This document shows positions 43,198 through 52,134 of a stretch of DNA of 64,000 bases, in pieces; position 1 is the first letter of the stretch, and the number at the start of each line of letters is the position of its first letter. This stretch comes from JBHGXV01 sp041920505 (GTDB taxonomy: Bacteria > Bacillota > Bacilli > Brevibacillales > Brevibacillaceae). Below the pieces are notes generated by a model, which did not search any database, was not told where the DNA came from, and saw only the letters and a list, made by a program, of their open reading frames with translations. The stretch is taken from assembly GCA_041920505.1 (NCBI GenBank), contig JBHGXV010000048.1, forward strand, positions 1-64,000, given 5' to 3'. The position numbers were made by a program, and so were the translations under genes.

Positions 43198-43818
43198 ATG
43201 GATATTAACAAGAAAACATCGGCTGACGGGAAAGGTGAGGAACAAGAGACGAGAGAGCGGATTCTGCGGGCAGCGCGCCAACTGATGGCGCAAAAAGGGT
43301 TCAAAGGCGCCACCACCCGGCTGATTGCCGAGGAAGCGGGCGTCAACGAAGTCACCCTGTTCCGCCACTTCGGCAGCAAAGAGGGGATTTTGCGGGCGCT
43401 CTTGGATGAAGTGACGGCGATCCGGCCGGTTCTCGAACAAAGTCTGGAAGAACCATTCGAGAATCTGGAGGAGATGCTGATACGCTACGGGCGCACCTTT
43501 TACCGGTTGTTGCTGGAGCGCAAGGAACTGGTTCTGCTCTGCATCATCGAAGCGCCCAACCGTCCGGAGCTGGAGGAATGGTCCGGCCGCTTGCCGGTGA
43601 CGCCGATCTGCGTGCTGACGGAAAAACTGGAAGCACTGCATCGCGAGGGCAAGATCGTGTCGGGAGATTTTGTCGTGGCGGCCCACATCTTCATCACGTC
43701 GCTGTACAGCACGTTTATCATCCGCAATCGTTCCGCCGACGAGATTTGTCCGATCGAGGAAGAACGGCTGATCGAGAGTGCCGCCAAGATTTTGGTGAAC
43801 GGATTGGCTGTTTCCTGA
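43198..43818 (+). CDS. TetR-family regulator
   Basis: 206 residues. Residues 17-65 are the helix-turn-helix (TRERILRAARQLMAQKGFKG, then ATTRLIAEEAGVNEVTLFRH ending FGSKEGILRALL). The C-terminal effector domain is not informative by eye. ATG 43198 follows ggaggaag; upstream frame to 43048 holds the promoter. Its gene lies 77 bases before an efflux pair, so it most likely represses its own promoter and the pump, and is released by a pump substrate. Confidence 0.92.
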   Translation: MDINKKTSADGKGEEQETRERILRAARQLMAQKGFKGATTRLIAEEAGVNEVTLFRHFGSKEGILRALLDEVTAIRPVLEQSLEEPFENLEEMLIRYGRTFYRLLLERKELVLLCIIEAPNRPELEEWSGRLPVTPICVLTEKLEALHREGKIVSGDFVVAAHIFITSLYSTFIIRNRSADEICPIEEERLIESAAKILVNGLAVS

Positions 43819-43895
43819 AATTTGCGTAAGTCTTCGCTCGTACTTATGTAGCGGTACCGCATCGAAACACATAGACGATGGGAGAGAAGTGTGAA

Positions 43896-45137
43896 ATGAA
43901 CAAGAAGTTGCTTCCCGTTTTGCTTGTATTGGCTGTCGGCAGCATAACGGCCTGCAGCCAGAAAGAGCCGGCGGCCCAAGCGTCCCAGGCCCAGACAGAG
44001 ACCAAGCAAGTGGAGATTGCCACGGCGAAGCGCGACAAGGCGGCGCGCATGTCCGAACTTTCGGGCACGTTGCAGCCCAGCGAGGAGGCAACCGTTTCGT
44101 TCGAGGTGGCCGGTCGGATCGTGGAGCTGAAGCGGAACGAAGGGGATCGGGTGAGCGCCGGCGATGTTTTGGCGCGCCTTGACGCAAGTGATTACTCACT
44201 CCAGTTGGCCAAGGCGGACACTGCGGTGGATCAAACCCAGGCGATGCTGGAGAAGACGCTGAACGGAGCCCGCGAGCAGGAACGGATCCAGGCGAAGGCG
44301 GCAGCCGACAAGGCGCAGCTTGCTTATCAAAAGGCACTGGATGATTTCAAGCGGATCGAGCGGCTGTACCAGGAAAAGGCCGTTTCGCAAAACGATTATG
44401 AAAACGCCAAAAACCGCCTCGACATCGCGCAAAAAGATTGGCTGTCGGCCCAGCAGGCGTACTCGCTGACGGTACAGGGAGCGCGCGACGAGGATCGCCA
44501 GTCGCAGCGTTCCAGCTACGATCAGGCGGTGATCGGCAAACAGATGGCGGCGCTGACCTTGTCCAAGACGCAGTTGAAAGCGCCGATCAGCGGCACGATT
44601 CTATCCAAGCTGGCGACCACGGGCAGTCTGGTTAATGTGGGAACTCCGGTGTACCGCATCGGCAACGTCGACACGCTGAAAGTCGTCCTGCCGGTTCCGG
44701 ACCGGGAGATTGCCGCCTGGCATGTGGGAGACACCGTCACCCTTTCCCTCTATGACCAGCAGCGCGAAGGCAAGGTGACCAAGATTTTGCCGGCGACCAA
44801 TCAGAATACCGGCACGATCGGCGTGGAAGTGAGCGTGCCCAACCCGGGTCACGACTGGTTTGTCGGCCAGGTGGTCAAAGCGAACCGCCAGATCGAAGGC
44901 AAGGTGGGCATCTTCGTCCCGGTGGAAGCGGTTGTCAGCCAGGGGGGAGACAAACCGTACGTGTTTCTGGCGAAAGCGGGCAAGGCGGTGAAAACGCCGG
45001 TGACAATCGGTGAGATGATCGACAACAAGCTGGAGATCCTCTCCGGGCTCAAGGAAGGCGACCAGGTGATCGTCAAGGGCGCAGACCGGCTGTTCGACGG
45101 CGATCCAATCGAAGCGGCAGGGGGTAACAAGCCGTGA
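43896..45137 (+). CDS. RND-efflux adaptor (membrane fusion) lipoprotein
   Basis: 413 residues. Signal peptide with lipobox GSITAC (Cys20). Then a barrel/lipoyl part (SGTLQPSEEATVSFEVAGRI, LKRNEGDRVSAGDVLARLDA), a long coiled-coil hairpin (about residues 95-205), the second lipoyl half (KTQLKAPISGTILSKLATTG) and a C-terminal beta barrel. HlyD/AcrA family. It overlaps the RND gene by four bases. In a Gram-positive cell there is no outer membrane channel; it would work outside the membrane with the pump only. Confidence 0.93.
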   Translation: MNKKLLPVLLVLAVGSITACSQKEPAAQASQAQTETKQVEIATAKRDKAARMSELSGTLQPSEEATVSFEVAGRIVELKRNEGDRVSAGDVLARLDASDYSLQLAKADTAVDQTQAMLEKTLNGAREQERIQAKAAADKAQLAYQKALDDFKRIERLYQEKAVSQNDYENAKNRLDIAQKDWLSAQQAYSLTVQGARDEDRQSQRSSYDQAVIGKQMAALTLSKTQLKAPISGTILSKLATTGSLVNVGTPVYRIGNVDTLKVVLPVPDREIAAWHVGDTVTLSLYDQQREGKVTKILPATNQNTGTIGVEVSVPNPGHDWFVGQVVKANRQIEGKVGIFVPVEAVVSQGGDKPYVFLAKAGKAVKTPVTIGEMIDNKLEILSGLKEGDQVIVKGADRLFDGDPIEAAGGNKP

Positions 45138-48100
45138 TCGAATACATCATCAGGAAACGGAAGATCACCCTGCTGTTTTTCACGATGATTCTGCTGCTCG
45201 GGCTCCTCAGCTTTTTCCAGTTGCCGAAACAGGAACAGCCCGACATCGTCGTGAACGTGGCGCGCGTCGTGACCGTTTTGCCGGGGGCGTCTCCGGAGAA
45301 AGTGGAGCAGACGGTCACCAAGAAAATCGAGGAAAAAATCAACGAGTTACAGGGGCTAAAGTCCGTTCAGTCGTCGTCCAGCCAGGGCGTCTCGTCGATT
45401 GTGGTGGAGGCGCAGGACGGGGTCGATCCGAAGCAAAAATGGGATGAACTGCGCAAAAAAGTGAAAGACGCCGAAGCCAACCTGCCCGAAGACGCCGAGC
45501 AGCCGGTGATCCAAGACGACCTGAACCGCGCGTTCGTCCAGACGTTCAACGTGACGGCGGACACACCGGAACACCTGTACAGCCTGCGCTACATGCTGAA
45601 AAACTGGAAGGACCAGTTGCGGACGATTCGCGGCGTGGCGGACGTCAGCATCGACGGATTGCCGGAACAGGAAGTCAAGGTGCAGGTGGATACGCAAAAA
45701 CTGCAACAGTACGGGCTGACCTGGGGGCAAGTGCTGAACGCGATCAAAACGGAGAACGAGAAGACTCCGCTGGGCGATTTTGACGTGAAAAGCCGCACCT
45801 ATCAGCTCAAATTGACCGAGACGTACAATGTCGACGCCCTCCATAATGTCATCATCTCCCGCAACAAGGACGGGTTTCCGATCTATCTGAAAGACGTCGG
45901 CAAGGTAACCCTTGGCACGGAAAAAATCAAGACGTACGCGTACCACAACGGCAAGCCCGCCGTCTCGATCAGCATCAACGCCGAGACCGGAAGCGACGTG
46001 CCCTCCCTGCAGCGGAAAGTGGACGACATGATGAAGGTGCTGGAAAAATCGCTGCCGGTATGGGCGAAAAAAGAGGTGGTGTTTACCCAGAACGACCGGG
46101 TCAACGACCTGTTCGCCGAACTGAAACGGGAAATGTGGATCGCCATCGCCTCCGTGCTGCTGGTGTGTACGCTTGGGCTGAACTTCATCACCTCGCTGGT
46201 CGTCGCGCTGGCGATCCCGATTTCTTTGGCGGTCGGGATGTTGATTCTCCCCCCGCTGGACATTACGTTGAACCAGATTTCGATCGTCGCCCTGATTATC
46301 GTACTGGGAATCCTGGTGGACGACGCCGTGGTGGTCAACGACAACATCGAGCGCAGGCTCTCCGTGTTGCGCGAAGGTCCGATGCGGGCGGCGGTGATGG
46401 GGGCGAGGGAAGTCTCCATTTCGATTCTCACCGCCACGCTGGCGACGATTGCTTCGTTTGGGCCGCTGATGTTTTTGAGCGGCAACTCCGGTCAGTTCAT
46501 CCGGCCGATTCCGATTATCATCTCCGCCACGATGCTTGCCTCGATGGTGATGTCGCTCACGATTATCCCGATCTTCAGGCAGTGGCACGAACAGCGCAAC
46601 ATGAAAGGGGTGGACGGGTACCGCAAGCCGGCCGGGTTGCTCGGGAAGCAGATCACCCGCCTGACCCAATGGTATGCGACCAAACTGATGCCTCGCGTGC
46701 TGAAACACCCGCTGCGCACCGGTCTGATCGGCGTGTTGATCGGTACGTGCGCGTATGGGCTGATTCCGTTGACCCCCATCGAACTGTTTCCGTCGGCCGA
46801 CCGTGCGGAAATGCTGGTCAACGTGCGGGTTCCGGTGGGCAGCAGCATCGAGGAGACGAATCGCGTCGTCAAAGGCGTGGCCGACTGGATTCAGAAACAG
46901 CCCGGCGTGCAAACCGTCGCGGCCTACGCCGGCGCCAGCGCTCCGAAGATGTTCGGCGGCGCCGTGGAAAACGGCAGCGGGATTCAGGTGGGCCAACTGG
47001 TCGTCATCGTCGACAAAGATGTGGTAACGCCTGCCCAGGTACTTGAGCCGTGGGGCAAAACCTTTAAGCAGTTGTTTCCGGAAGCCAGCATCATCCCCAA
47101 AGAGCTGAAAGCCGGTCCGCCGGTCGGCAAACCGGTCGTGGTCCGCATCTACGGGGAAGACATACCGACCTTGCGCAAACTTTCGCAGCAGGTACAGGAC
47201 AAAATCAACAAAGTCCAGGGAACGTACGATGTGCAGGACGATTTCGGCATCGAGCAGTACGCGCTGGAGTTTGAAGTCAACAAGGATTTGATGGACCAGA
47301 AGCTGGTGAACTACACCGATTTGTCCCGGACGCTTCGGCTGGTGAGCGAAGGCATCACGGTCAGTCAGTTTGACAACGGCAAGGATTTGATCGACATCAA
47401 GCTCTACTCGGAAAAATCGCAGGACGATCCGTACACCGTCTTCCAGCGCCTGACTGTCGCCAATGTTCGCGGCGAACAGATCCCGCTGTCGGAGATCGCT
47501 CGCATCAAGCCGACGTTCAGCATCCAGCGGATTCCGCACTACAACCTGTCGCGGGCCGTCACGGTTTCTGCTGACGTCAAGGGCCGGACGGCGACAGACG
47601 TGATGAAAGAAATCAAACCGCTGGTGGCGAGCATCCCCTTCCCGGAAGGATACCGCTGGGAAGTGGCCGGGGAGACCTCGGAACAAACCGATATCTTTCT
47701 CGATATGGGCAAATTGTCCATCGTTGTCGTGTTCCTGATCGTCATCCTGATCGCGATGCAGTTCTACTCGCTCAGTCTGCCGATCCTGGTGATGAGCACG
47801 ATCTACCTGGCCTTTGCGGGCAGCCTGATCGGCCTGTTCTTCACTCAGACGCCGCTCGGTTTCATGACGATGATGGGAGCGATCTCTTTGTCCGGGATCG
47901 TCGTCCGAAACGGCATTGTGCTGATCGAGTTCATCGAAGAGGCGCGGCACGCCGGAGCTGAGTTGAAACAGGCGGTGATCCAGGCCGGAGAAGCCCGCCT
48001 GCGGCCGATTCTGTTGACGACGATGACAGCGGTCGCCGGTCTGATGCCGCTTGTCCTCTCCGGCGACGTGTTGTTCAAACCGCTGGCCGTGACGATCATC

Positions 48101-48247
48101 TCCGGCTTGCTGTTCTCCACGATGCTTACGCTGATCGTCGTTCCGTCGTTCTACACCGTTCTGGCGATCCGCAAAGCCAGGCGGCAGGCGAAAAAGGCGG
48201 CCAAACGCCCCGATCTGTACGGGCCGGAAGCGGAACTGAACACGTAA
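45134..48247 (+). CDS. RND-family efflux transporter (AcrB-like)
   Basis: 1037 residues from GTG 45134, overlapping the adaptor stop. Twelve helices in two halves, each with a large external loop. Landmarks: FFQLPKQEQPDIVVNVARVV, TVLPGASPEKVEQTVTKKIE, the transmembrane Asp pair in VLGILVDDAVVVNDNIERRL (proton relay), and AGEARLRPILLTTMTAVAGL near the C-terminus. Similar to B. subtilis SwrC. Substrates unknown; regulated by the upstream TetR by inference. Confidence 0.95.
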   Translation: MIEYIIRKRKITLLFFTMILLLGLLSFFQLPKQEQPDIVVNVARVVTVLPGASPEKVEQTVTKKIEEKINELQGLKSVQSSSSQGVSSIVVEAQDGVDPKQKWDELRKKVKDAEANLPEDAEQPVIQDDLNRAFVQTFNVTADTPEHLYSLRYMLKNWKDQLRTIRGVADVSIDGLPEQEVKVQVDTQKLQQYGLTWGQVLNAIKTENEKTPLGDFDVKSRTYQLKLTETYNVDALHNVIISRNKDGFPIYLKDVGKVTLGTEKIKTYAYHNGKPAVSISINAETGSDVPSLQRKVDDMMKVLEKSLPVWAKKEVVFTQNDRVNDLFAELKREMWIAIASVLLVCTLGLNFITSLVVALAIPISLAVGMLILPPLDITLNQISIVALIIVLGILVDDAVVVNDNIERRLSVLREGPMRAAVMGAREVSISILTATLATIASFGPLMFLSGNSGQFIRPIPIIISATMLASMVMSLTIIPIFRQWHEQRNMKGVDGYRKPAGLLGKQITRLTQWYATKLMPRVLKHPLRTGLIGVLIGTCAYGLIPLTPIELFPSADRAEMLVNVRVPVGSSIEETNRVVKGVADWIQKQPGVQTVAAYAGASAPKMFGGAVENGSGIQVGQLVVIVDKDVVTPAQVLEPWGKTFKQLFPEASIIPKELKAGPPVGKPVVVRIYGEDIPTLRKLSQQVQDKINKVQGTYDVQDDFGIEQYALEFEVNKDLMDQKLVNYTDLSRTLRLVSEGITVSQFDNGKDLIDIKLYSEKSQDDPYTVFQRLTVANVRGEQIPLSEIARIKPTFSIQRIPHYNLSRAVTVSADVKGRTATDVMKEIKPLVASIPFPEGYRWEVAGETSEQTDIFLDMGKLSIVVVFLIVILIAMQFYSLSLPILVMSTIYLAFAGSLIGLFFTQTPLGFMTMMGAISLSGIVVRNGIVLIEFIEEARHAGAELKQAVIQAGEARLRPILLTTMTAVAGLMPLVLSGDVLFKPLAVTIISGLLFSTMLTLIVVPSFYTVLAIRKARRQAKKAAKRPDLYGPEAELNT

Positions 48248-48255
48248 GTTGCGAC

Positions 48256-48284
48256 AAAAGGGTCTCGCTGGAGGCCCTTTTCCT
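48256..48284 (+). terminator. Terminator of the RND operon
   Basis: aaaagggtct (48256-48265) pairs with aggccctttt (48272-48281, one G-U); the T-run is part of the stem. Confidence 0.65.
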
Positions 48285-48372
48285 GTTGAATCCCGCTTGA
48301 GTAAGGGGGCCTACGCGGCGCTAGTGTCAGCTTAGGTCGCGTGGGCTTTTGCAGCCGAACCCCGGACGTTTT

Positions 48373-48381
48373 TGCTATAAT
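48373..48381 (+). promoter_or_regulatory. Extended -10 promoter of ywfO-ywgA
   Basis: TGCTATAAT: a perfect TATAAT (48376-48381) with the TGn extension, 57 bases before the ywfO start. No clear -35. Confidence 0.6.
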
Positions 48382-48437
48382 AAACCAAAGGCATCGGGCG
48401 CTGTCGGCGTCCCAAAGCGAGGAGGGAGTGTCCCCGG

Positions 48438-49733
48438 ATGCAAGGGCCACAGCTGTTACACGAAGAAAAGGTATTCAAGGACCCGGTTCACCGCTATGTG
48501 CACGTACGGGAAAAAGTGATATGGGACCTGATCAACGCACGGGAATTTCAACGCCTGCGCCGGATCAAGCAGCTCGGCACCAGTTATCTCACCTTTCACG
48601 GCGGGGAGCACAGCCGGTTCAATCATTCGCTTGGCGTCTACGAGATCATGCGGCGGATTCTGGAGACGTTTGAGGGCCGCGTACAGATGACGCGGGAAGA
48701 AAAGTTGCTCTGTTTGTGCGCCGCCTTGTTGCACGATGTCGGTCACGGGCCGTTCTCGCACTCGTTTGAAAAAGTGTTCCGCTTTGACCATGAAGATTGG
48801 ACACGCGAGATTCTGACCGGTCAGACGGAGATCAACCGGATTTTGTGCACGGTGGGGGATGATTTCCCTCAGCGCGTCTCGGAAGTGATTGCCAAAACGT
48901 ACGAAAACAAGTTGATCGTCAGTCTGATCTCCAGCCAGATCGACGCCGACCGGATGGATTATCTGTTGCGCGACGCGTACTACACCGGGGTAAACTACGG
49001 CAATTTCGACATCGAACGGATTCTGCGGGTGATGCGGCCGCACGAGGACGGGGTGGTCATCAAGTTCAGCGGCATGCACGCCGTGGAGGATTATATCATG
49101 TCCCGCTACCAGATGTACTGGCAGGTGTACTTTCACCCGGTCACGCGGAGCGCGGAAGTGGTGCTGCGCAAGATGTTTCTGCGCGCCAAACACCTCTACC
49201 AGTCGGGCTATCAGTTTCACGTGGAACCGAAACATTTGATTCCGTTTTTCCGCGAACAGATTTCGCTGTCCGACTATGTGGCGCTGGATGAGACGATTGC
49301 GTTCTTTTACATCCATCAGTGGCGGGAAGAATCCGACCCGATTCTGGCTGATTTGTCTTCCCGCTTTCTGGACAGGAATTTGTTTAAATACGTCGAATTC
49401 AATCCTAGGAATTTCCGTATGGTGGAAGAGTTGAAACACCTTTTCCGTTCAGCGGGCATCGATCCCGCCTATTACGTGGAGGTTGACTCTACCTCCGACT
49501 TGCCGTACGACTTTTACCGCCCCGGTGAAGAGGAGGAGCGGATTCCGATCATGCTGCTGATGCCGTCCGGGGAACTGGTGGAACTGTCGCGGAAGTCGGA
49601 GATTGTGGAGTCGATCAGCGGCAAGCGCCGGTTTGACTACAAGTTGTACTTTCCCGCCGACATGCTGGCGGATGTGCCGGATGCGGTTTCCGGGAAGATA
49701 CGAGAATGTCTGGGAGTGAACGAGGATGCTTGA
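48438..49733 (+). CDS. ywfO: HD-domain phosphohydrolase (YwfO family)
   Basis: 431 residues. N-terminal KVFKDPVHRYVHVREKVIWD and EFQRLRRIKQLGTSYLTFHG, then the metal site: HSRFNHSLGVYEIMRR, AALLHDVGHGPFSHSFEKVF (HD) and SQIDADRMDYLLRDAYYTGV. This is the dGTPase/SAMHD1-like group, expected to cleave (deoxy)nucleoside triphosphates. The gene overlaps ywgA by 8 bases, the same order as in B. subtilis. ATG 48438 lies after gaggaggg with a long gap; a slightly different start is possible. Confidence 0.92.
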   Translation: MQGPQLLHEEKVFKDPVHRYVHVREKVIWDLINAREFQRLRRIKQLGTSYLTFHGGEHSRFNHSLGVYEIMRRILETFEGRVQMTREEKLLCLCAALLHDVGHGPFSHSFEKVFRFDHEDWTREILTGQTEINRILCTVGDDFPQRVSEVIAKTYENKLIVSLISSQIDADRMDYLLRDAYYTGVNYGNFDIERILRVMRPHEDGVVIKFSGMHAVEDYIMSRYQMYWQVYFHPVTRSAEVVLRKMFLRAKHLYQSGYQFHVEPKHLIPFFREQISLSDYVALDETIAFFYIHQWREESDPILADLSSRFLDRNLFKYVEFNPRNFRMVEELKHLFRSAGIDPAYYVEVDSTSDLPYDFYRPGEEEERIPIMLLMPSGELVELSRKSEIVESISGKRRFDYKLYFPADMLADVPDAVSGKIRECLGVNEDA

Positions 49734-50235
49734 GGGACACGCCAAAATCATGCGCGTCGTTGAGGTGCTCGGCGAAGTGGCCGGACGGAAAAAGTTACAC
49801 AAGATGATTTACATCGCCAAAAAGCTGCAGATGGCTTTCGATGAGCGCTTCGAATTTCACATGTATGGCCCGTACTCGCAGGAGCTGACACTGCGGGTGG
49901 AAGAGTTGTGCAATCTCGGCCTGTTGGACGAGCAAAAAGAGAGCAAAGGCGCGATTGAACGGTACCGCTACACGCTGAATGACGCCGGGCGTGAATTCCT
50001 CCGTTTTCACGACGTCGACCTGGGAGTCGGCGAGCGGCTGATTCGCCGCATGAACGAGGAAAATTCCCGCTTCCTTGAACTGGTCTCCACGATCCTGTAT
50101 TTTGACCATCTGCCGTACGAAGAGATGAAGACGAAGGTTTTCACGATCAAAAGCAAACAGCGCTATACAGAAGACGAGATTCAGAGAGGCGTCGCGTTTG
50201 TGGACGAGCTTCGCCAACTGGCCCGGGCGCACTGA
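49726..50235 (+). CDS. ywgA: YwgA-family protein
   Basis: 169 residues of unknown function, conserved next to ywfO in Bacillales. It looks all-alpha with a winged-helix-like start (KIMRVVEVLGEVAGRKKLHK, MIYIAKKLQMAFDERFEFHM, YGPYSQELTLRVEELCNLGL). The pattern resembles Panacea/SocA-like antitoxin-type or DUF4065 domains. The start overlaps the ywfO stop, so both are made together. Soluble, no signal peptide. Confidence 0.88.
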   Translation: MLEGHAKIMRVVEVLGEVAGRKKLHKMIYIAKKLQMAFDERFEFHMYGPYSQELTLRVEELCNLGLLDEQKESKGAIERYRYTLNDAGREFLRFHDVDLGVGERLIRRMNEENSRFLELVSTILYFDHLPYEEMKTKVFTIKSKQRYTEDEIQRGVAFVDELRQLARAH

Positions 50236-50572
50236 GACAGACTTCGGCCCATGACCGCATCCCGCTTCGCAGCGGGTGCCGTTGTCTTCTTTGTTGATCG
50301 TCAAGAAAGCGAACAGGAACCGTCACTCAAGACACGACAGATTTTCTGTACCAACCGCAGGGACACCTTATTTCAAGGGTTCCTGTTTTTTTGTCCCAAT
50401 ATGACGGGCGAAAATCAAAGAGTGGCGCTTCTCAAAAAACCGCTTGTGGAAGAAGGTGAAATTCTTATATAATTTGCTCGATATTTCCAACCGATATAGC
50501 AAGACTTTCGCCGGGAGAAGACAGCAGCCAGAGCCTCTCCCGGCATTCTTTTTTAGGGAAAGGGGGAACGTT
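50236..50572 (+). promoter_or_regulatory. Leader of the exported-protein operon: promoter, hairpin and terminator
   Basis: A weak ywgA terminator is possible (aacaggaacc 50312-50321 with ggttcctgtt 50378-50387, T-run after). A promoter follows: TTGTGG (50444-50449), 18 bases, TATAAT (50468-50473). The transcript then carries a hairpin ttgct...atat / atatagcaa (50474-50502) and a full intrinsic terminator gccgggaga / tctcccggc plus T6 (50510-50554), 19 bases before the first gene. Suggests an attenuator or riboswitch; class not recognised. Confidence 0.7.
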
Positions 50573-51175
50573 ATGCCAAACAGAAATGGGAACGGTACCC
50601 GGCTGCGTCCACATGTCGGGATTGGCAACAAGACGATCTGGATCGTGCTCGTGACCGCACTGGCCGCCTTTTCGTTTCTCGGCGGGCTGGCGGTTGCGCG
50701 AGGCGGCATGTTGGCCACGACGGCGGCGGCCGCACCGCAATCGGACGTAGAGTGGGCGCAACAGCAGGGATACATTCCGGCGGGTGTCCGCGACAGCCAG
50801 CCGATCACCCAGGCGGAATTTCTTAACGCCGTCATGAAGCGCTACGGCGAACAGCAAACCGGCCTCGTCGTGCCGAAGGGCGCGGAGGGACATTGGGCTG
50901 CCAACGTCTACGCGCTTGCTAAGGCCAAAGGCGTCGTCGATTGCGGCTGCCAGATCAAACCCAACGATCCGGTCAGTCTCAAACAGGCGGCCAAGTTCGT
51001 GATGCTTGCCATCAACACCAAGGCCAAGCAGCCACTGGCTACCATCGACGGCGTGAAGGGCTGGATCATCCGCAAACAGTCGGATGACCAGGTTATCACC
51101 TATGAGGAGGCGGCCACTCTGATCCGCAAGATGGATGAGGTGTACCGCACGAATAAATTGGGAGGGGGGATTTAA
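50573..51175 (+). CDS. exported SLH-like protein
   Basis: 200 residues. A signal anchor (KTIWIVLVTALAAFSFLGGL) is followed by two or three degenerate SLH-like units: QPITQAEFLNAVMKRYGEQQ, GHWAANVYALAKAKGVVDCG (the GHWA..V..A...G pattern) and DPVSLKQAAKFVMLAINTKA. Start ATG 50573 is 7 bases after agggggaa. First gene of the exported operon, 2 bases before the next gene; may tie the following proteins to the cell wall. Confidence 0.75.
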   Translation: MPNRNGNGTRLRPHVGIGNKTIWIVLVTALAAFSFLGGLAVARGGMLATTAAAAPQSDVEWAQQQGYIPAGVRDSQPITQAEFLNAVMKRYGEQQTGLVVPKGAEGHWAANVYALAKAKGVVDCGCQIKPNDPVSLKQAAKFVMLAINTKAKQPLATIDGVKGWIIRKQSDDQVITYEEAATLIRKMDEVYRTNKLGGGI

Positions 51176-51177
51176 CC

Positions 51178-52134
51178 ATGAAGAAAAGCATGTTGACCGC
51201 ACTGGCGCTTACTGCTGTTCTGGCCGTGACCCCGATCCCGGCGGTGTTTGCCGAAGAAGCTCCGGCTGCCGCGCCAACCGGCGCACAGACGGCAACGCCA
51301 ACCGCGACACCGGCGACAACGCCAGCCGATGCGCAGGCCGCCGCACAAAGTAACGCCAACGACCAACAGGTCAGGGTGACGGTACAGGGGAAAGAAGTTG
51401 TTTTTCCGGATGCCAAGCCGTACATCGATCCTGTGACCGGGCGGACGATGGTACCCGTGCGGTTTGTGAGCGAAGCACTCGGCGCAAAGGTAGAGTGGGA
51501 TGGAGCCAAGCGCACCGTGCGAATGACCGCCACATACGACTTCGCCCCGAGTGCTAACGTCGCCACACGAGAATACCAGGTCACGCTCAAAATTGGGGAC
51601 AAGAAAGCCGAGGTCGATAACCGCACCATCCACATCGAGCAACCGGCTGTCATCCACGATTCGCGCACATACGTTCCGTTACGCTTTGTGAGCGAATCCT
51701 TCGGCCAAAACGTGGAGTGGAAAAAGGACGAGAAGCTGGTGGTGATTACGAAACTGGACTACTGGGAAGATCGACGCGCGTATAAGTTGTCACCCTACGA
51801 TCCTGTATCCACTCCACTGTTGGAACAGTTTGTCGCCAACCTCAAAATCGAGGGAAATAAAGTGACGGGGATCATGCCCAAGTTGCCGAAAGGGTATAAC
51901 TTTTCTCTCTTTTATGAAGACAGAAGTGACGGCAAGGCGGGAAATCGTGCTTACGATTTCTATAACCTGGATCGGAAGTACAAGCCGGGTGAGAAGTTCT
52001 CGATTCCATTTGTCGGACAGGGCGGAAATCTTTTCGCAGCGTTTTATGCTGCGGGTGGCAAAGGAATGGGCTCTGTTGGTGTGAAGGTGCCTAGTCTCGA
52101 TACAACCTGGTTCGTGGAACGGGGTAAAAAATGA
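51178..52134 (+). CDS. exported protein with copper-amine-oxidase stalk domain
   Basis: 318 residues. Signal peptide (TALALTAVLAVTPIPAVFAE), a low-complexity Ala/Thr/Pro linker (about 28-60), and one stalk domain of the Cu_amine_oxidN1 type with its doubled hallmark: RTMVPVRFVSEALGAKVEWD and RTYVPLRFVSESFGQNVEWK. The C-terminal 110 residues are a beta-rich part of unknown type. ATG 51178 follows ggagggg. It overlaps the large gene by four bases. Such domains are common in Bacillales cell-surface proteins; no catalytic oxidase part is present. Confidence 0.88.
   Translation: MKKSMLTALALTAVLAVTPIPAVFAEEAPAAAPTGAQTATPTATPATTPADAQAAAQSNANDQQVRVTVQGKEVVFPDAKPYIDPVTGRTMVPVRFVSEALGAKVEWDGAKRTVRMTATYDFAPSANVATREYQVTLKIGDKKAEVDNRTIHIEQPAVIHDSRTYVPLRFVSESFGQNVEWKKDEKLVVITKLDYWEDRRAYKLSPYDPVSTPLLEQFVANLKIEGNKVTGIMPKLPKGYNFSLFYEDRSDGKAGNRAYDFYNLDRKYKPGEKFSIPFVGQGGNLFAAFYAAGGKGMGSVGVKVPSLDTTWFVERGKK

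Noticed and set aside
45356..47950. 864-codon minus-strand frame over the RND gene
   Set aside because: Very rich in His/Arg/Asp, the complement of the RND codons; no start site or family motif.
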